A DNA stretch of 34,643 nt from Photobacterium obscurum (GTDB lineage: Bacteria; Pseudomonadota; Gammaproteobacteria; Enterobacterales; Vibrionaceae), in assembly GCF_026191635.1 (NCBI RefSeq), contig NZ_JAKRRW010000034.1:1-34643 (forward strand). The letters run 5' to 3'. A program made the translations under genes and the position numbers. Numbering within the stretch: position 1 is the first letter of the stretch; each line of letters starts with the position of its first letter. Below are positions 23,401 through 32,622 of the stretch, in pieces. The notes under the pieces are model-generated. The model was not told the DNA's origin and did not search any database. It was given only the letters and a program-made list of their open reading frames with translations.

Positions 23401-23757
23401 TTAATTAATTGGGGCGGTAAAGTTCGGACCGGCCTGATAATCCCCAGATAGGCCAGTAAGCAGGTTCTGAGCATCAAAAGTTAAGATTAAATTCTTTTGC
23501 TCTGGCTTGTCATGGCCTGGCTTGTGGTAATACACGTAGTACCAAGTGTTAGGGTACTCAGGCTCAACTAGCATTGGCGAGCCTAGAACATAACTTACCT
23601 GTTCTTTGTTCATACCATATCGAAGGGTGTTGATATCTTTTTGATCAAGGTAGTTTCCCTGATTGATATCGATTCGATAAACCAGTCTTTCAACGACTGA
23701 GCAGCCACCTAACAAACTTAGCGCTAATGTTAGTGCAGCAATGTTTTTCAGACTCAT
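23401..23757 (-). CDS. bamE: Outer membrane assembly lipoprotein BamE (SmpA)
   Basis: The start ATG 23757 gives 118 residues beginning MSLKNIAALTLALSLLGGCS, a lipoprotein signal peptide with lipobox LGGC; the longer frame to 23877 has no such signal. The SmpA/OmlA domain follows: LDQKDINTLRYGMNKEQVSY, VLGSPMLVEPEYPNTWYYVY. BamE is a periplasm-facing lipoprotein of the Bam complex that inserts outer-membrane beta-barrels. It converges with rnfH. Confidence 0.93.
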   Translation of the reverse strand: MSLKNIAALTLALSLLGGCSVVERLVYRIDINQGNYLDQKDINTLRYGMNKEQVSYVLGSPMLVEPEYPNTWYYVYYHKPGHDKPEQKNLILTFDAQNLLTGLSGDYQAGPNFTAPIN

Positions 23758-23913
23758 AGCATCCCGGCAAATTCGCTTATACTGCTGCGATGATAAACAA
23801 GCTCTCGGCAGAAGTAAAAAGCGGTTAAGAAAAAAACTGTATTTGAGACTGCTGTACAACCAATTAGTTGCAGTCACGGTTAAGTTTATTTCATAAACAC
23901 CAAACAGAACAAC

Positions 23914-23932
23914 AATCTGATTGGCTCAGATT
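23914..23932 (-). terminator. Probable recN terminator
   Basis: AATCTGA (23914-23920) and TCAGATT (23926-23932) form a 7-bp stem 17 bases past the recN stop on the minus strand, followed by TGTTGTT. The T-run is weak. Confidence 0.4.
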
Positions 23933-23948
23933 ATTATTCTATGTGGCT

Positions 23949-25616
23949 TTAAGCTGCAAACAGCAGTTCTTTCGCGTTCGCCAGGGTGCGATCGGTGATC
24001 TCGCTACCGCCCAGCAGGCGAGCTAATTCATTTACTCGGGCTTCTTCTGTTAGCGGGTACATATTGGTTTCGGTTTGTCCTTTGCTGGACTTCTTCGCCA
24101 CGAACATCTGCTGGTGGCCGCAACCGGCAACCTGGGGTAAGTGAGTGACACACATAACCTGAGTGGACTCGCCGAGAGTTCGCAGCATTTTGCCAACGAT
24201 AGCAGCGGTCGGGCCACTGATACCGACATCGACTTCATCGAAAATCAGGCTAGGGGTTTCAACTTTCTGAGCGGTGATCACCTGGATTGCCAGAGATATT
24301 CGGGAAAGTTCGCCGCCCGATGCGACTTTGCCTAGCGGTTGCAATGGCTGGCCCGGGTTGGTGGAAACCAAGAAGGTAATGTTGTCAAAGCCTAATGGGC
24401 TTAACATACCTTCGGCATCACTTTGGATATCAATTTTGAAGATCCCGTTCTCCATGCTCAACTCGTGCATGCTGTCGGAAATCTTTTTGTCCAGTTCTTT
24501 GGCATAACGTTGGCGGCTTTTGCTCAATTTCTCTGCTGCGGCAAGGAATTTCTGACGCTGGCATTCTACCTGATCTGCCATATCTTCAAGTCGCTCGTCG
24601 CTGCAGTCTAGTTCATCCAGCTCTTTAAGCAGGTCTTGGTGCTTGTTATAGAGTTCGTCAGGCATCACATAATGCTTACGTGCCAGAGACATGATCTTGG
24701 CTAGGCGCTCTTCAAGATAGATCAGGCGTTGTGGATCCATATCTAAGTTATCGAGATAGCAACGCAGTTCCTGGCTGGCTTCCTGCACTTGGATAATGGC
24801 CTCATCCAGCATTTCAGGTATAGCACTGAGATTGCTGTCTAGCTCACCTAAACTGATCACTTGCTGGCTTGCCATCTGCAATAGCTGCAGGGCGTTGCCT
24901 TCGTCGCTGTCATACAGAACAGCAAGGGCAGATTGGCTCGAGACGGCAAGCTCCCCACTGTTTGACAGACGCTTGTGCTCTTCTTCTATTTCGGCAAATT
25001 CTTCTTCGCCAAGAGCAAGCTCATTGAGTTCTTTTACTTGATATTGGATCAGTTGTTTCTGAGCTTCATTTTCCTCTCGGTTTTGGGTGAGACGTTTAAG
25101 CTCATTGTTAGCTTGGCGCCAGATTTGATAGGCCTTGCGGGTTTTTTCCATTAGTAGGTGGTGACCGGCATACTGATCAAGCATTTGTTGCTGGTATTCG
25201 GCACGCATTAGCTGCTGATGGGCATGCTGACCATGGATATTGATCAGAAGTTGGCCAAGTGCTTTTTGTTGTGAGGCCGGTACTGGACTACCGTTAATAA
25301 AGCCTCGGGAACGGCCTTCTTTGGTGATCACCCGACGTAGGATGCACTCTTCACCGTCAACCAATTCGTTGTCTTCAAGCCAGCGACGGGCTGATTGGTT
25401 GTTTTGTAGCGAAAAGGCGGCTGAAATTTCAGCTTTGTCTTCATTTGGTCGAACCATCCCGGCATCAGCGCGATCCCCTAAACATAAACCGAGCGCGTCG
25501 ATAGCAATAGATTTACCGGCACCCGTTTCACCAGTAATGGTCGTCATTCCTGATTTCAGTTCAAATTCAAGGTTTTTGACAATAGCAAAATTAGAGATCG
25601 TCATATGAGCTAGCAT
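23949..25616 (-). CDS. recN: DNA repair protein RecN
   Basis: The 555-residue SMC-like ATPase begins MLAHMTISNFAIVKNLEFEL, in agreement with E. coli RecN. Walker A is GETGAGKS (29-36), a long coiled-coil middle follows, and the C-terminal signature and Walker B are GGELSRISLAIQ and PSLIFDEVDVGISG. RecN holds DNA ends or sister chromatids during double-strand-break repair and is a strongly induced SOS protein. Two LexA-type boxes lie upstream of the start. Length is normal. Confidence 0.97.
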   Translation of the reverse strand: MLAHMTISNFAIVKNLEFELKSGMTTITGETGAGKSIAIDALGLCLGDRADAGMVRPNEDKAEISAAFSLQNNQSARRWLEDNELVDGEECILRRVITKEGRSRGFINGSPVPASQQKALGQLLINIHGQHAHQQLMRAEYQQQMLDQYAGHHLLMEKTRKAYQIWRQANNELKRLTQNREENEAQKQLIQYQVKELNELALGEEEFAEIEEEHKRLSNSGELAVSSQSALAVLYDSDEGNALQLLQMASQQVISLGELDSNLSAIPEMLDEAIIQVQEASQELRCYLDNLDMDPQRLIYLEERLAKIMSLARKHYVMPDELYNKHQDLLKELDELDCSDERLEDMADQVECQRQKFLAAAEKLSKSRQRYAKELDKKISDSMHELSMENGIFKIDIQSDAEGMLSPLGFDNITFLVSTNPGQPLQPLGKVASGGELSRISLAIQVITAQKVETPSLIFDEVDVGISGPTAAIVGKMLRTLGESTQVMCVTHLPQVAGCGHQQMFVAKKSSKGQTETNMYPLTEEARVNELARLLGGSEITDRTLANAKELLFAA

Positions 25617-25640
25617 GTGTTCACCTGTTTAAATCAACAC

Positions 25641-25678
25641 CTGTTTTTTCATACAGTATATACTGTATCTACATACAG
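25641..25678 (-). promoter_or_regulatory. Two LexA (SOS) boxes upstream of recN
   Basis: CTGTTTTTTCATACAG (25641-25656) and CTGTATCTACATACAG (25663-25678) both fit CTG-N10-CAG, centred 22 bases apart, just before recN. Double boxes ahead of recN are also known in E. coli. Confidence 0.85.
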
Positions 25679-25744
25679 TAAAGTGCTGGGGTGATTTTTT
25701 GATGAGAAAAATTGATTTTGGTTAAGGTTATGAATTGATAGAAC

Positions 25745-25770
25745 AAAAAAGCCAGCATAGTGCTGGCTTA
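25745..25770 (-). terminator. nadK terminator
   Basis: GCCAGCA (25751-25757) and TGCTGGC (25761-25767) pair around TAG. On the minus strand the stem is followed by TTTTTTG, 27 bases after the nadK stop. Confidence 0.75.
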
Positions 25771-25793
25771 GAAATAGGAATGGGTGGTGAAAT

Positions 25794-26675
25794 TTAGAAC
25801 AGTTTGCTTGACCAGCCGAGTTTTCCGCGCAGAACGTTATAGTAGCTATAGTTCTTCGGATGGATCAGTTTTAGTTGATTTGGGCTCTGGTAAATGTGGA
25901 TCTCGTCGCCGGGACTGACTGGCAGAGAAACTTGACCGTCACAGCTGACTTCAAGGGTGCTGCCGTTGGTTGGCGAAACGAGCAGTTTAATCCGGCTATT
26001 ACCGTCGACGACTAATGGACGGCATGACAGTGTATGCGGAAACATCGGTACCAGAGAAATTGCATTCAGGCGGGACGATAAAATCGGGCCGCCACCTGAT
26101 AACGAATAGGCCGTTGAGCCGGTCGGGGTCGATATGATCAGGCCATCAGAGCGCTGCGAGAAGGCGAAGGTATCATCAATATAGACCTCAAACTCAATCA
26201 TATGGGCGATCTTGTCTGGGTGCAGTACTGCCTCGTTCAGGGCTGCATTACGGCTTTTGATCTGGCCATGTCGATGGACTTCGGCTTCTAACAGAAAGCG
26301 CTGTTCGGTGATGAAGTCACCTTCCAGCACCCGCTCAAGCTCAGAGTCAAAGGCATCGGGATCAAGATCGGTCAGAAAACCAAGGTTGCCACGGTTTACG
26401 CCGATCACTGCTACATCAAAACGGGATAATACCCGGGCGGCACCGAGCATGTTGCCATCGCCACCGACGACAATGGCCAGGTTGGCTTTATCGCCAATCG
26501 TTAACAGATCACATAATGATGTTTTCGGAACATCCAGTTCATTAGCGAGACGATGATCGACCAATACCTCGTAGCCTTTGGCGATCAGCCAGTCATAGAG
26601 GCTTTTATGCGTTTGCAGGGCGTCAGGGTTTCTCGGTTTACCAATTAACGCGATTGTCTGAAAAATGCGCTTCAT
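25794..26675 (-). CDS. nadK: NAD kinase
   Basis: The 293-residue protein is NAD kinase, making NADP+ from NAD+ and ATP in the cytosol. The diagnostic GGDGN motif is at 71-75 (VVGGDGNMLGAAR), followed by GINRGNLGFLTDLDP-type residues, LNEAVLHP and the glycine-rich SDGLIISTPTGSTAYSLSGG. It ends LGWSSKLF, as in other gamma-proteobacteria. It lies on the opposite strand to grpE with a shared upstream region; the start at 26675 fits the family length. Confidence 0.96.
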   Translation of the reverse strand: MKRIFQTIALIGKPRNPDALQTHKSLYDWLIAKGYEVLVDHRLANELDVPKTSLCDLLTIGDKANLAIVVGGDGNMLGAARVLSRFDVAVIGVNRGNLGFLTDLDPDAFDSELERVLEGDFITEQRFLLEAEVHRHGQIKSRNAALNEAVLHPDKIAHMIEFEVYIDDTFAFSQRSDGLIISTPTGSTAYSLSGGGPILSSRLNAISLVPMFPHTLSCRPLVVDGNSRIKLLVSPTNGSTLEVSCDGQVSLPVSPGDEIHIYQSPNQLKLIHPKNYSYYNVLRGKLGWSSKLF

Positions 26676-26754
26676 GTCCTTGATCCGACAAATGATAGAG
26701 GAGCCAGTATAGCTCTAGGATTAGACACTTGTCGCGCTTTGTGAGTGATCTCGG

Positions 26755-26783
26755 CTTGAATCATTGAACTTCATCCCCATAAT
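26755..26783 (+). promoter_or_regulatory. Sigma-32 (heat-shock) promoter of grpE
   Basis: CTTGAA (26755-26760), 14 bases, then CCCCATAAT (26775-26783) is a near-perfect RpoH promoter, about 90 bases before the grpE ATG. Confidence 0.9.
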
Positions 26784-26872
26784 ATGCGCATGAACGTTTT
26801 TTCTGGGTGAAAGCTGTGTATTTTTTTTCACCCAATCGACGAACAATATTATCTTGGCGGAGAAGCATACGC

Positions 26873-27493
26873 ATGAGTAACGAAGAGAAAAAAGTACAGG
26901 ACGAACAGCTGCAGCAAGAGACTGTAGAAGCTGCTGAAACTGAATCTGCTGAGGAAGAAGTAGTAGAAATGACAGCAGAAGAGCTTCAGGCTGCACGTAT
27001 TGCAGAGCTTGAAGCGGCACTGCTGACAAGCGAAGCAAAAGTACGAGAGCAGCAAGACAGTGTATTGCGTGCTCGCGCGGACATCGAGAATATGCGCCGT
27101 CGTACTGAGCAAGAAATCGACAAGGCGCGTAAATTCGCCCTGAACAAGTTTGCTGAAGAGCTACTGCCAGTTATCGATAACATGGAACGTGCTATCGAGA
27201 TGTCTGACAAAAGTGATGAAGCGATCAAGCCTATGCTTGAAGGTGTCGAGCTGACACTAAAAACCATGACAGACACGGTTGAGAAGTTTGGTCTGAAGCA
27301 AATCAACCCGATGGGTGAAGCCTTTAATCCTGAGTTCCACCAGGCAATGTCGATTCAGGAAAGCACTGAATTTGCACCTAACACGGTTATGATGGTAATG
27401 CAGAAAGGCTACGAGCTGAACGGCCGTGTAGTACGTCCAGCGATGGTTATGGTCTCTAAAGCTGCTGCAGGTAACGTAGATACTCAAGCATAA
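26873..27493 (+). CDS. grpE: Nucleotide exchange factor GrpE
   Basis: The start ATG 26873 follows GGCGGAGAAG; the longer frame to 26807 begins in the promoter region. The 206-residue protein begins MSNEEKKVQDEQLQQETVEA, an acidic disordered tail. The long helix with RARADIENMRRRTEQEIDKA and the C-terminal wing EAFNPEFHQAMSIQES and VVRPAMVMVSK are GrpE signatures. It releases ADP from DnaK during chaperone cycling. A heat-shock promoter precedes it and a terminator follows. Confidence 0.96.
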   Translation: MSNEEKKVQDEQLQQETVEAAETESAEEEVVEMTAEELQAARIAELEAALLTSEAKVREQQDSVLRARADIENMRRRTEQEIDKARKFALNKFAEELLPVIDNMERAIEMSDKSDEAIKPMLEGVELTLKTMTDTVEKFGLKQINPMGEAFNPEFHQAMSIQESTEFAPNTVMMVMQKGYELNGRVVRPAMVMVSKAAAGNVDTQA

Positions 27494-27512
27494 GCTTGGC
27501 TGCAAGATTCTG

Positions 27513-27539
27513 AAAACCCGCGATAGAGGCGGGTTTTTT
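27513..27539 (+). terminator. grpE terminator
   Basis: AAAACCCGC (27513-27521) and GCGGGTTTT (27529-27537) with a following T-run, 20 bases after the grpE stop. Confidence 0.85.
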
Positions 27540-27567
27540 ATTTTTTTAATTTTTTTTCGATGTTGCC

Positions 27568-27595
27568 CTTGAAAACAAAATGACTGCCCTTATCT
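27568..27595 (+). promoter_or_regulatory. Sigma-32 promoter of dnaK
   Basis: CTTGAA (27568-27573), 13 bases, then CCCTTATCT (27587-27595) resembles RpoH promoters, with one deviation in the CCCCAT box. The 5' untranslated region to dnaK is about 100 bases. Confidence 0.75.
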
Positions 27596-27702
27596 AGTAG
27601 TCATACGACATCGTAAATTAATTTCTGCGGTTGAGTCCGCACCGCTTGTCCCTATATTTTGGGACTGGCCAGTAGAACTAAACGAATTTCGGAGAAAGCC
27701 TG

Positions 27703-29628
27703 ATGGGTAAAATCATTGGTATTGACTTGGGTACAACTAACTCTTGTGTAGCAGTACTTGATGGTGAAAAACCACGTGTAATTGAAAATGCAGAGGGTGA
27801 GCGTACAACGGCATCTGTTATCGCTTACACCCAAGATGGTGAAACATTAGTTGGTCAGCCAGCTAAGCGTCAGGCGGTAACAAACCCTGAAAACACACTA
27901 TTCGCTATCAAGCGTCTGATCGGTCGTCGTTTTGAAGACGAAGAAGTACAGCGCGATATCGAAATCATGCCTTTCAAAATTGTTAAGGCTGACAACGGCG
28001 ATGCATGGGTTGAAGCAAAAGGCCAGAAAATGGCGGCTCCTCAGGTATCTGCTGAAGTTCTTAAGAAAATGAAGAAAACTGCAGAAGACTTCCTTGGTGA
28101 GGAAGTAACTGGCGCAGTTGTAACAGTTCCTGCTTACTTCAACGATGCACAGCGTCAGGCAACTAAAGATGCTGGCCGTATTGCAGGTCTTGAAGTTAAA
28201 CGTATCATCAACGAACCAACAGCAGCTGCACTGGCTTACGGTCTTGACAAGCAAGGCGGCGATCGCACTATCGCTGTTTACGACCTTGGTGGTGGTACTT
28301 TCGATATCTCAATCATCGAAATCGATGAAGTTGAAGGCGAGAAAACATTTGAAGTTCTAGCAACTAACGGTGACACACACCTTGGTGGTGAAGACTTCGA
28401 TAACCGCATGATCAACTACTTGGTAGAAGAGTTCAACAAAGAGCAAGGTATCAACCTTAAGAACGATCCTCTTGCAATGCAGCGTGTTAAAGAAGCCGCT
28501 GAAAAAGCGAAGATTGAACTATCTTCTGCACAGCAGACTGACGTAAATCTACCTTACGTAACGGCTGATGCGACTGGTCCTAAGCACATGAACATCAAAG
28601 TGACTCGTGCGAAGCTTGAGTCTCTGGTTGAAGATCTAGTTCAGCGCTCTCTTGAGCCACTAAAAGTTGCTCTAGCGGATGCAGACCTATCTGTAGGCGA
28701 TATCACTGACGTAATCCTTGTTGGTGGCCAGACTCGTATGCCAATGGTTCAGGCTAAAGTATCTGAATTCTTCGGTAAAGAACCACGTAAAGACGTGAAC
28801 CCAGATGAAGCAGTCGCTGTTGGTGCTGCAGTTCAGGGTGGCGTTCTTGCTGGTGACGTGAAAGACGTTCTTCTACTAGACGTTACTCCACTATCTCTTG
28901 GTATTGAAACCATGGGTGGCGTGATGACTAAGCTTATCGAGAAGAACACCACGATCCCAACAAAAGCGAACCAGGTATTCTCGACTGCAGAAGATAACCA
29001 GAACGCGGTAACTATCCATGTTCTACAGGGTGAGCGTAAACAAGCGAACTACAACAAGTCTCTTGGTCAGTTCAACCTTGAAGGTATCCAGGCTGCACCA
29101 CGCGGTATGCCTCAAATCGAAGTAACTTTCGATCTTGATGCGGATGGTATCCTTCACGTATCTGCAAAAGATAAGAGTACAGGTAAAGAGCAGAAGATCA
29201 CTATCCAAGCTTCTGGCGGCCTGAGCGACGAAGATATCGAGAAAATGGTACAAGAAGCAGAAGCTAACAAAGAAGCGGACAAGAAGTTCGAAGAGTTGGT
29301 AACTGCACGTAACCAAGCTGACCAGCTAGTTCACGGTACACGTAAGCAAATCGAAGAAGCGGGCGAAGCACTTCCTGCAGACGAGAAAGAGAAAATCGAA
29401 GCCGCTGTTTCTGAACTAGAAGAAGCACGTAAAGGCGAAGATAAAGAAGCGATCGACGCGAAAGTTCAAGCGCTAATCGCAGCTTCTCAGAAGCTAATGG
29501 AAATCGCTCAGCAGCAAGCTCAGGCTCAGCAGGCGCAAGCTGGTGCGGGTGAAGGCGAGCAACAAGCACAGCAAGACGACAATGTTGTTGACGCTGAGTT
29601 CGAAGAAGTTAAAGACGACAAAAAATAA
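27703..29628 (+). CDS. dnaK: Hsp70 chaperone DnaK
   Basis: The 641-residue Hsp70 begins MGKIIGIDLGTTNSCVAVLD. The ATPase domain shows INEPTAAALAYG, DLGGGTFDISI and VILVGGQTRMPMVQ. The substrate-binding domain starts at DVTPLSLGIETMGG, and the C-terminal lid ends in the acidic EFEEVKDDKK. It folds and protects client proteins with DnaJ and GrpE. GGAGAAAGCCTG precedes the ATG. Codon use is strongly biased, as expected for a highly expressed gene. dnaJ follows 88 bases downstream. Confidence 0.98.
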   Translation: MGKIIGIDLGTTNSCVAVLDGEKPRVIENAEGERTTASVIAYTQDGETLVGQPAKRQAVTNPENTLFAIKRLIGRRFEDEEVQRDIEIMPFKIVKADNGDAWVEAKGQKMAAPQVSAEVLKKMKKTAEDFLGEEVTGAVVTVPAYFNDAQRQATKDAGRIAGLEVKRIINEPTAAALAYGLDKQGGDRTIAVYDLGGGTFDISIIEIDEVEGEKTFEVLATNGDTHLGGEDFDNRMINYLVEEFNKEQGINLKNDPLAMQRVKEAAEKAKIELSSAQQTDVNLPYVTADATGPKHMNIKVTRAKLESLVEDLVQRSLEPLKVALADADLSVGDITDVILVGGQTRMPMVQAKVSEFFGKEPRKDVNPDEAVAVGAAVQGGVLAGDVKDVLLLDVTPLSLGIETMGGVMTKLIEKNTTIPTKANQVFSTAEDNQNAVTIHVLQGERKQANYNKSLGQFNLEGIQAAPRGMPQIEVTFDLDADGILHVSAKDKSTGKEQKITIQASGGLSDEDIEKMVQEAEANKEADKKFEELVTARNQADQLVHGTRKQIEEAGEALPADEKEKIEAAVSELEEARKGEDKEAIDAKVQALIAASQKLMEIAQQQAQAQQAQAGAGEGEQQAQQDDNVVDAEFEEVKDDKK

Positions 29629-29656
29629 GATAGTTAATTCATAATCTTATTTTCGG

Positions 29657-29687
29657 ACGGGCGTTGGAGGAATACTCCTGCGCCCGT
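29657..29687 (+). other. Hairpin in the dnaK-dnaJ gap
   Basis: ACGGGCG (29657-29663) and CGCCCGT (29681-29687) bracket GGAGG/CTCCT, a strong stem without a T-run. It may lower dnaJ expression relative to dnaK or stabilise mRNA, as an attenuator-like element; the role is inferred. Confidence 0.5.
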
Positions 29688-29716
29688 AGCTGTATTAAGG
29701 CAGGTGACAATCAAGT

Positions 29717-30862
29717 ATGTCAAAACGTGACTTTTACGAAGTTCTAGGCGTTGGCCGTGAAGCGTCAGAACGTGAAATTAAAAAGGCCTATAAGCGCCTT
29801 GCGATGAAGTTTCACCCCGACCGTAATCAGGGTGATGAGCAGGCTGCAGAAAAATTCAAAGAAGTTAAGACCGCTTATGAGATCCTGACTGATCCGCAGA
29901 AGAAAGCGGCTTATGATCAGTACGGTCACGCTGCCTTTGAACAAGGCGGTATGGGCGGCGGCGGCGGCTTTGGCGGCGGTGCTGACTTCGGTGATATCTT
30001 CGGCGATGTGTTCGGTGATATCTTCGGTGGCGGCGGTGCTCGTCGTGGCGGCCAGCAGCGTGCACAGCGTGGTGCCGACTTGCGTTACAACATGGAACTG
30101 ACTCTTGAAGAAGCAGTACGTGGTTGTTCGAAAGAAATTCGTGTGCCAACCTTAGTTGGTTGTGATGTCTGTGATGGTTCCGGCGCGAAGAAAGGCACGT
30201 CAGCGACGACTTGTGGTACCTGTCATGGTCAAGGTCAGGTGCAGATGCGTCAGGGCTTCTTTGCTGTACAGCAAACCTGTCCGCACTGTCATGGTCGCGG
30301 CAAGATCATCAAAGAGCCTTGTGGTACCTGTCACGGTCAAGGCCGTAAAGAAGAAACCAAGACTCTGTCTGTGAAGATCCCGGCTGGCGTAGATACGGGT
30401 GATCGTATTCGTCTGTCAGGTGAAGGTGAAGCCGGAGAATTCGGTGCACCTGCAGGTGATCTGTACGTACAGGTTCATGTTGCCCAGCACAACATTTTTG
30501 AGCGTGATGGCAATAACCTTTACTGCGAAGTACCTGTTAGCTTTACGATGGCTGCGCTAGGCGGGGAAGTTGAAGTTCCAACCTTAGATGGCCGCGTAAA
30601 CCTGAAAGTACCATCAGAAACTCAAACTGGCCGCATGTTCCGTATGCGTGGCAAGGGTGTTAAATCTGTTCGCGGTGGTGCGATCGGTGATCTTATTTGT
30701 AAGCTGGTCGTTGAAACACCAGTGAACCTAAGCTCACGCCAGAAAGAGCTTCTGCAAGAACTGGAAGATACTTTAGGTGGCTCTGCTGCAAAGAAGCACA
30801 AGCCAAAGTCTGAAGGTTTCTTCGATGGTGTGAAGAAGTTCTTTGATGATTTGACAGGTTAA
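29717..30862 (+). CDS. dnaJ: Hsp40 co-chaperone DnaJ
   Basis: The 381-residue type I DnaJ has the J domain with HPD (33-35), a glycine/phenylalanine-rich linker (about 75-110), and four zinc-finger repeats CDVCDGSG, CGTCHGQG, CPHCHGRG and CGTCHGQG. A C-terminal substrate-binding domain follows (VKIPAGVDTGDRIRLSGEGE). It stimulates the ATPase of DnaK and delivers clients. It is the last gene of the dnaKJ operon; a terminator follows within 20 bases. Confidence 0.97.
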   Translation: MSKRDFYEVLGVGREASEREIKKAYKRLAMKFHPDRNQGDEQAAEKFKEVKTAYEILTDPQKKAAYDQYGHAAFEQGGMGGGGGFGGGADFGDIFGDVFGDIFGGGGARRGGQQRAQRGADLRYNMELTLEEAVRGCSKEIRVPTLVGCDVCDGSGAKKGTSATTCGTCHGQGQVQMRQGFFAVQQTCPHCHGRGKIIKEPCGTCHGQGRKEETKTLSVKIPAGVDTGDRIRLSGEGEAGEFGAPAGDLYVQVHVAQHNIFERDGNNLYCEVPVSFTMAALGGEVEVPTLDGRVNLKVPSETQTGRMFRMRGKGVKSVRGGAIGDLICKLVVETPVNLSSRQKELLQELEDTLGGSAAKKHKPKSEGFFDGVKKFFDDLTG

Positions 30863-30881
30863 TTCCCTGTTCAATAGCATT

Positions 30882-30910
30882 AAAAAAGCCGGCGAAAGTC
30901 GGCTTTTTTT
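30882..30910. terminator. dnaJ terminator (bidirectional)
   Basis: AAAAAAGCCGGC pairs with GTCGGCTTTTTTT around a GAAA tetraloop; convergent pilE lies on the other side. Confidence 0.88.
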
Positions 30911-30973
30911 ATGTTTCCAACAAATTAAAAGTTAGCTAAAAATATGGCTGAAAACATTGTTGGAAATCCTATT

Positions 30974-31360
30974 TTAATTCCAGCAATCTGCTGGTTCGGT
31001 TTGTCCGGTGTTTTGTATTGTTAGATCTGCACAGGAATCATTAAGCTGGCCGTTTCGTCTGGCTGCTGTAATGGTGTAGCTGCTCTTCGTCGCTGTAATT
31101 GAATAGTTATAACGATCACCACTTGTGTCACAACTTGGGCAAAGAGTTGCCACAGTATTATTTGTATCGTTATAAACATGCCCCTGAGTTCGCATTTCTT
31201 CTAAAGCGAGCTGAATCGTAATTAGATCCCCCATCGCATTGTTTCGATGGCTCTTCAAGACATGTGACTGATAAGAAGGATAAGCAATAGCGGTAAGTAC
31301 GCCAATGATTGCTACGACTATCATCAATTCGATCAGAGTCACGCCTTTCTGCTTGTTCAT
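30974..31360 (-). CDS. pilE: Type IV pilin-like protein PilE
   Basis: The start ATG 31360 gives 128 residues beginning MNKQKGVTLIELMIVVAIIG: a short leader ending K-G, cleaved after G6, then the hydrophobic prepilin stretch with Glu5. The leading longer frame to 31450 lacks the prepilin start. Two cysteine pairs (LCPSCD, and DSCAD with DCWN) can form the C-terminal disulfide typical of pilins. It faces the other minor pilins divergently. Minor pilins of this set help start type IV pilus assembly in the inner membrane. Confidence 0.88.
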   Translation of the reverse strand: MNKQKGVTLIELMIVVAIIGVLTAIAYPSYQSHVLKSHRNNAMGDLITIQLALEEMRTQGHVYNDTNNTVATLCPSCDTSGDRYNYSITATKSSYTITAARRNGQLNDSCADLTIQNTGQTEPADCWN

Positions 31361-31493
31361 GGGTTGTAGCCTCTCATTTATTCGAGCTAACTCGATAACT
31401 TTTTTATTCGAACCATCGACATTTTGCTGTGGTGGTAACATATGAATCAAGTTGATATTGAGCTGTAAGGCTTTTTACAAAGGGAATTGGGGA

Positions 31494-32039
31494 ATGGCTC
31501 GCGAAACAACGGATAGGTTACATTTCATATACAGCAATCAGCGGAAGGTTTGTGGGTTTACTTTATTAGAGCTGATGATTGTTATCACCGTGATGATGGT
31601 TTTGGCTACCGCTGCAGCACCTTCCTTTAGTGCTTTAATTGAGAGTAATAAGGTAAAGCGATTAGCAACAGAGATTGAGTGGTTGTTGGTGCAGGCAAAG
31701 TCAGAATCGGTATTGAGAGGACTTGCTGTGATGGTACAGCCAAAAACAATGGCGGGCACTTCAGCAGCAGCGAGTTCTTCACCATGGAGTATTGAAGCCA
31801 CACTATCAAATGGGACGGTACTAGGTAAGGTATCTAGTGCAGATTTTCCATCAATTAAAATTTATGAAAATTTCTCTACGCTGGGTTTTGATAGCCTTAC
31901 TGGCCGTCCTAATAAAGATGGACACTTTGGTTTTTTTGCTGATTCAAGCAAAATGGTTAGGGTTGAAGTAAGGAAAATGACTGGACGCTTAGTTTCTTGC
32001 AGTGATGGGGGGGCATATGGTTATACACAATGTCCGTAA
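31494..32039 (+). CDS. fimT: Minor pilin FimT/GspH type
   Basis: I choose ATG 31494, preceded by AGGGAATTGGGGA; the frame from 31452 lacks a ribosome-binding site. The 181-residue product has a 21-residue leader ending KVCG, then FTLLELMIVITVMMVLATAA, the prepilin helix with Glu5. Residues about 30-180 match GspH/FimT (VKRLATEIEWLLVQAKSESV, RGLAVMVQP). Type IV pilus minor pilins of this class seed the pilus tip. Followed by an overlapping pilW. Confidence 0.85.
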   Translation: MARETTDRLHFIYSNQRKVCGFTLLELMIVITVMMVLATAAAPSFSALIESNKVKRLATEIEWLLVQAKSESVLRGLAVMVQPKTMAGTSAAASSSPWSIEATLSNGTVLGKVSSADFPSIKIYENFSTLGFDSLTGRPNKDGHFGFFADSSKMVRVEVRKMTGRLVSCSDGGAYGYTQCP

Positions 32040-32622
32040 TATTAACGGCTTTAGCCTTATTGAATTATTGATTGCTTCTGCTATTGGATTATTAGCGCTG
32101 GCGGTTGTCGGTAGTGTTTTTATTAATGGCTATTCTTTTGCTTCACAGCGTTCATTGCAGTTGATGTTAGCACAAGATACCAACGATGTTCTTCGAATGA
32201 TAAAAGAGGATATTCTTCGGGCTGGATTTGCATCAGGAGCATCTTCCAGTTTTATTATTAGTGGTGCAACGAAAACAATTTATCTTAACTCCCCATCGGC
32301 AGGAAACCCGACATGTATCGCATACGGATATGATGATGGAACGAATCAGCACTACCGGTCATATTATCGAGATAATCAAACATTGCGTCTGAGGTCAACT
32401 AAGTCATCAGTACTAACGACTGCAGGAGCTTGTATGGGCGGTCAATCGACTTTAAATGAGAATCAAATAAAAGTGACTAAGTTTGAAGTGCTGGAAAGTG
32501 TCTTGAGTTCAGCGAAAGCGACAAGTCAATACCTGACTATTAATTTAGAGGTGGCCACGTTAGATGATAGTGTTTCGTCAGCGAAGTCAGTCCAAGTGAA
32601 AACAAGGAATTGGAATGGATGA
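32017..32622 (+). CDS. pilW: Minor pilin PilW type
   Basis: The start ATG 32017 is preceded by the G-run GGGGGGG and overlaps the end of fimT; an ATG at 32002 is also possible. The 201-residue product begins MVIHNVRNING with FSLIELLIASAIGLLALAVV, a prepilin peptidase leader and helix. The mature part has the RMIKEDILRAGF-like segment of PilW/GspJ proteins. The stop overlaps the ATG of the next gene (32619-32622), so the minor pilins are translationally coupled. Confidence 0.82.
   Translation: MVIHNVRNINGFSLIELLIASAIGLLALAVVGSVFINGYSFASQRSLQLMLAQDTNDVLRMIKEDILRAGFASGASSSFIISGATKTIYLNSPSAGNPTCIAYGYDDGTNQHYRSYYRDNQTLRLRSTKSSVLTTAGACMGGQSTLNENQIKVTKFEVLESVLSSAKATSQYLTINLEVATLDDSVSSAKSVQVKTRNWNG

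Noticed and set aside
26807..26872. Longer grpE start at 26807
   Set aside because: The stretch lies directly after the sigma-32 promoter and would place the start before the GGCGGAG ribosome-binding site.
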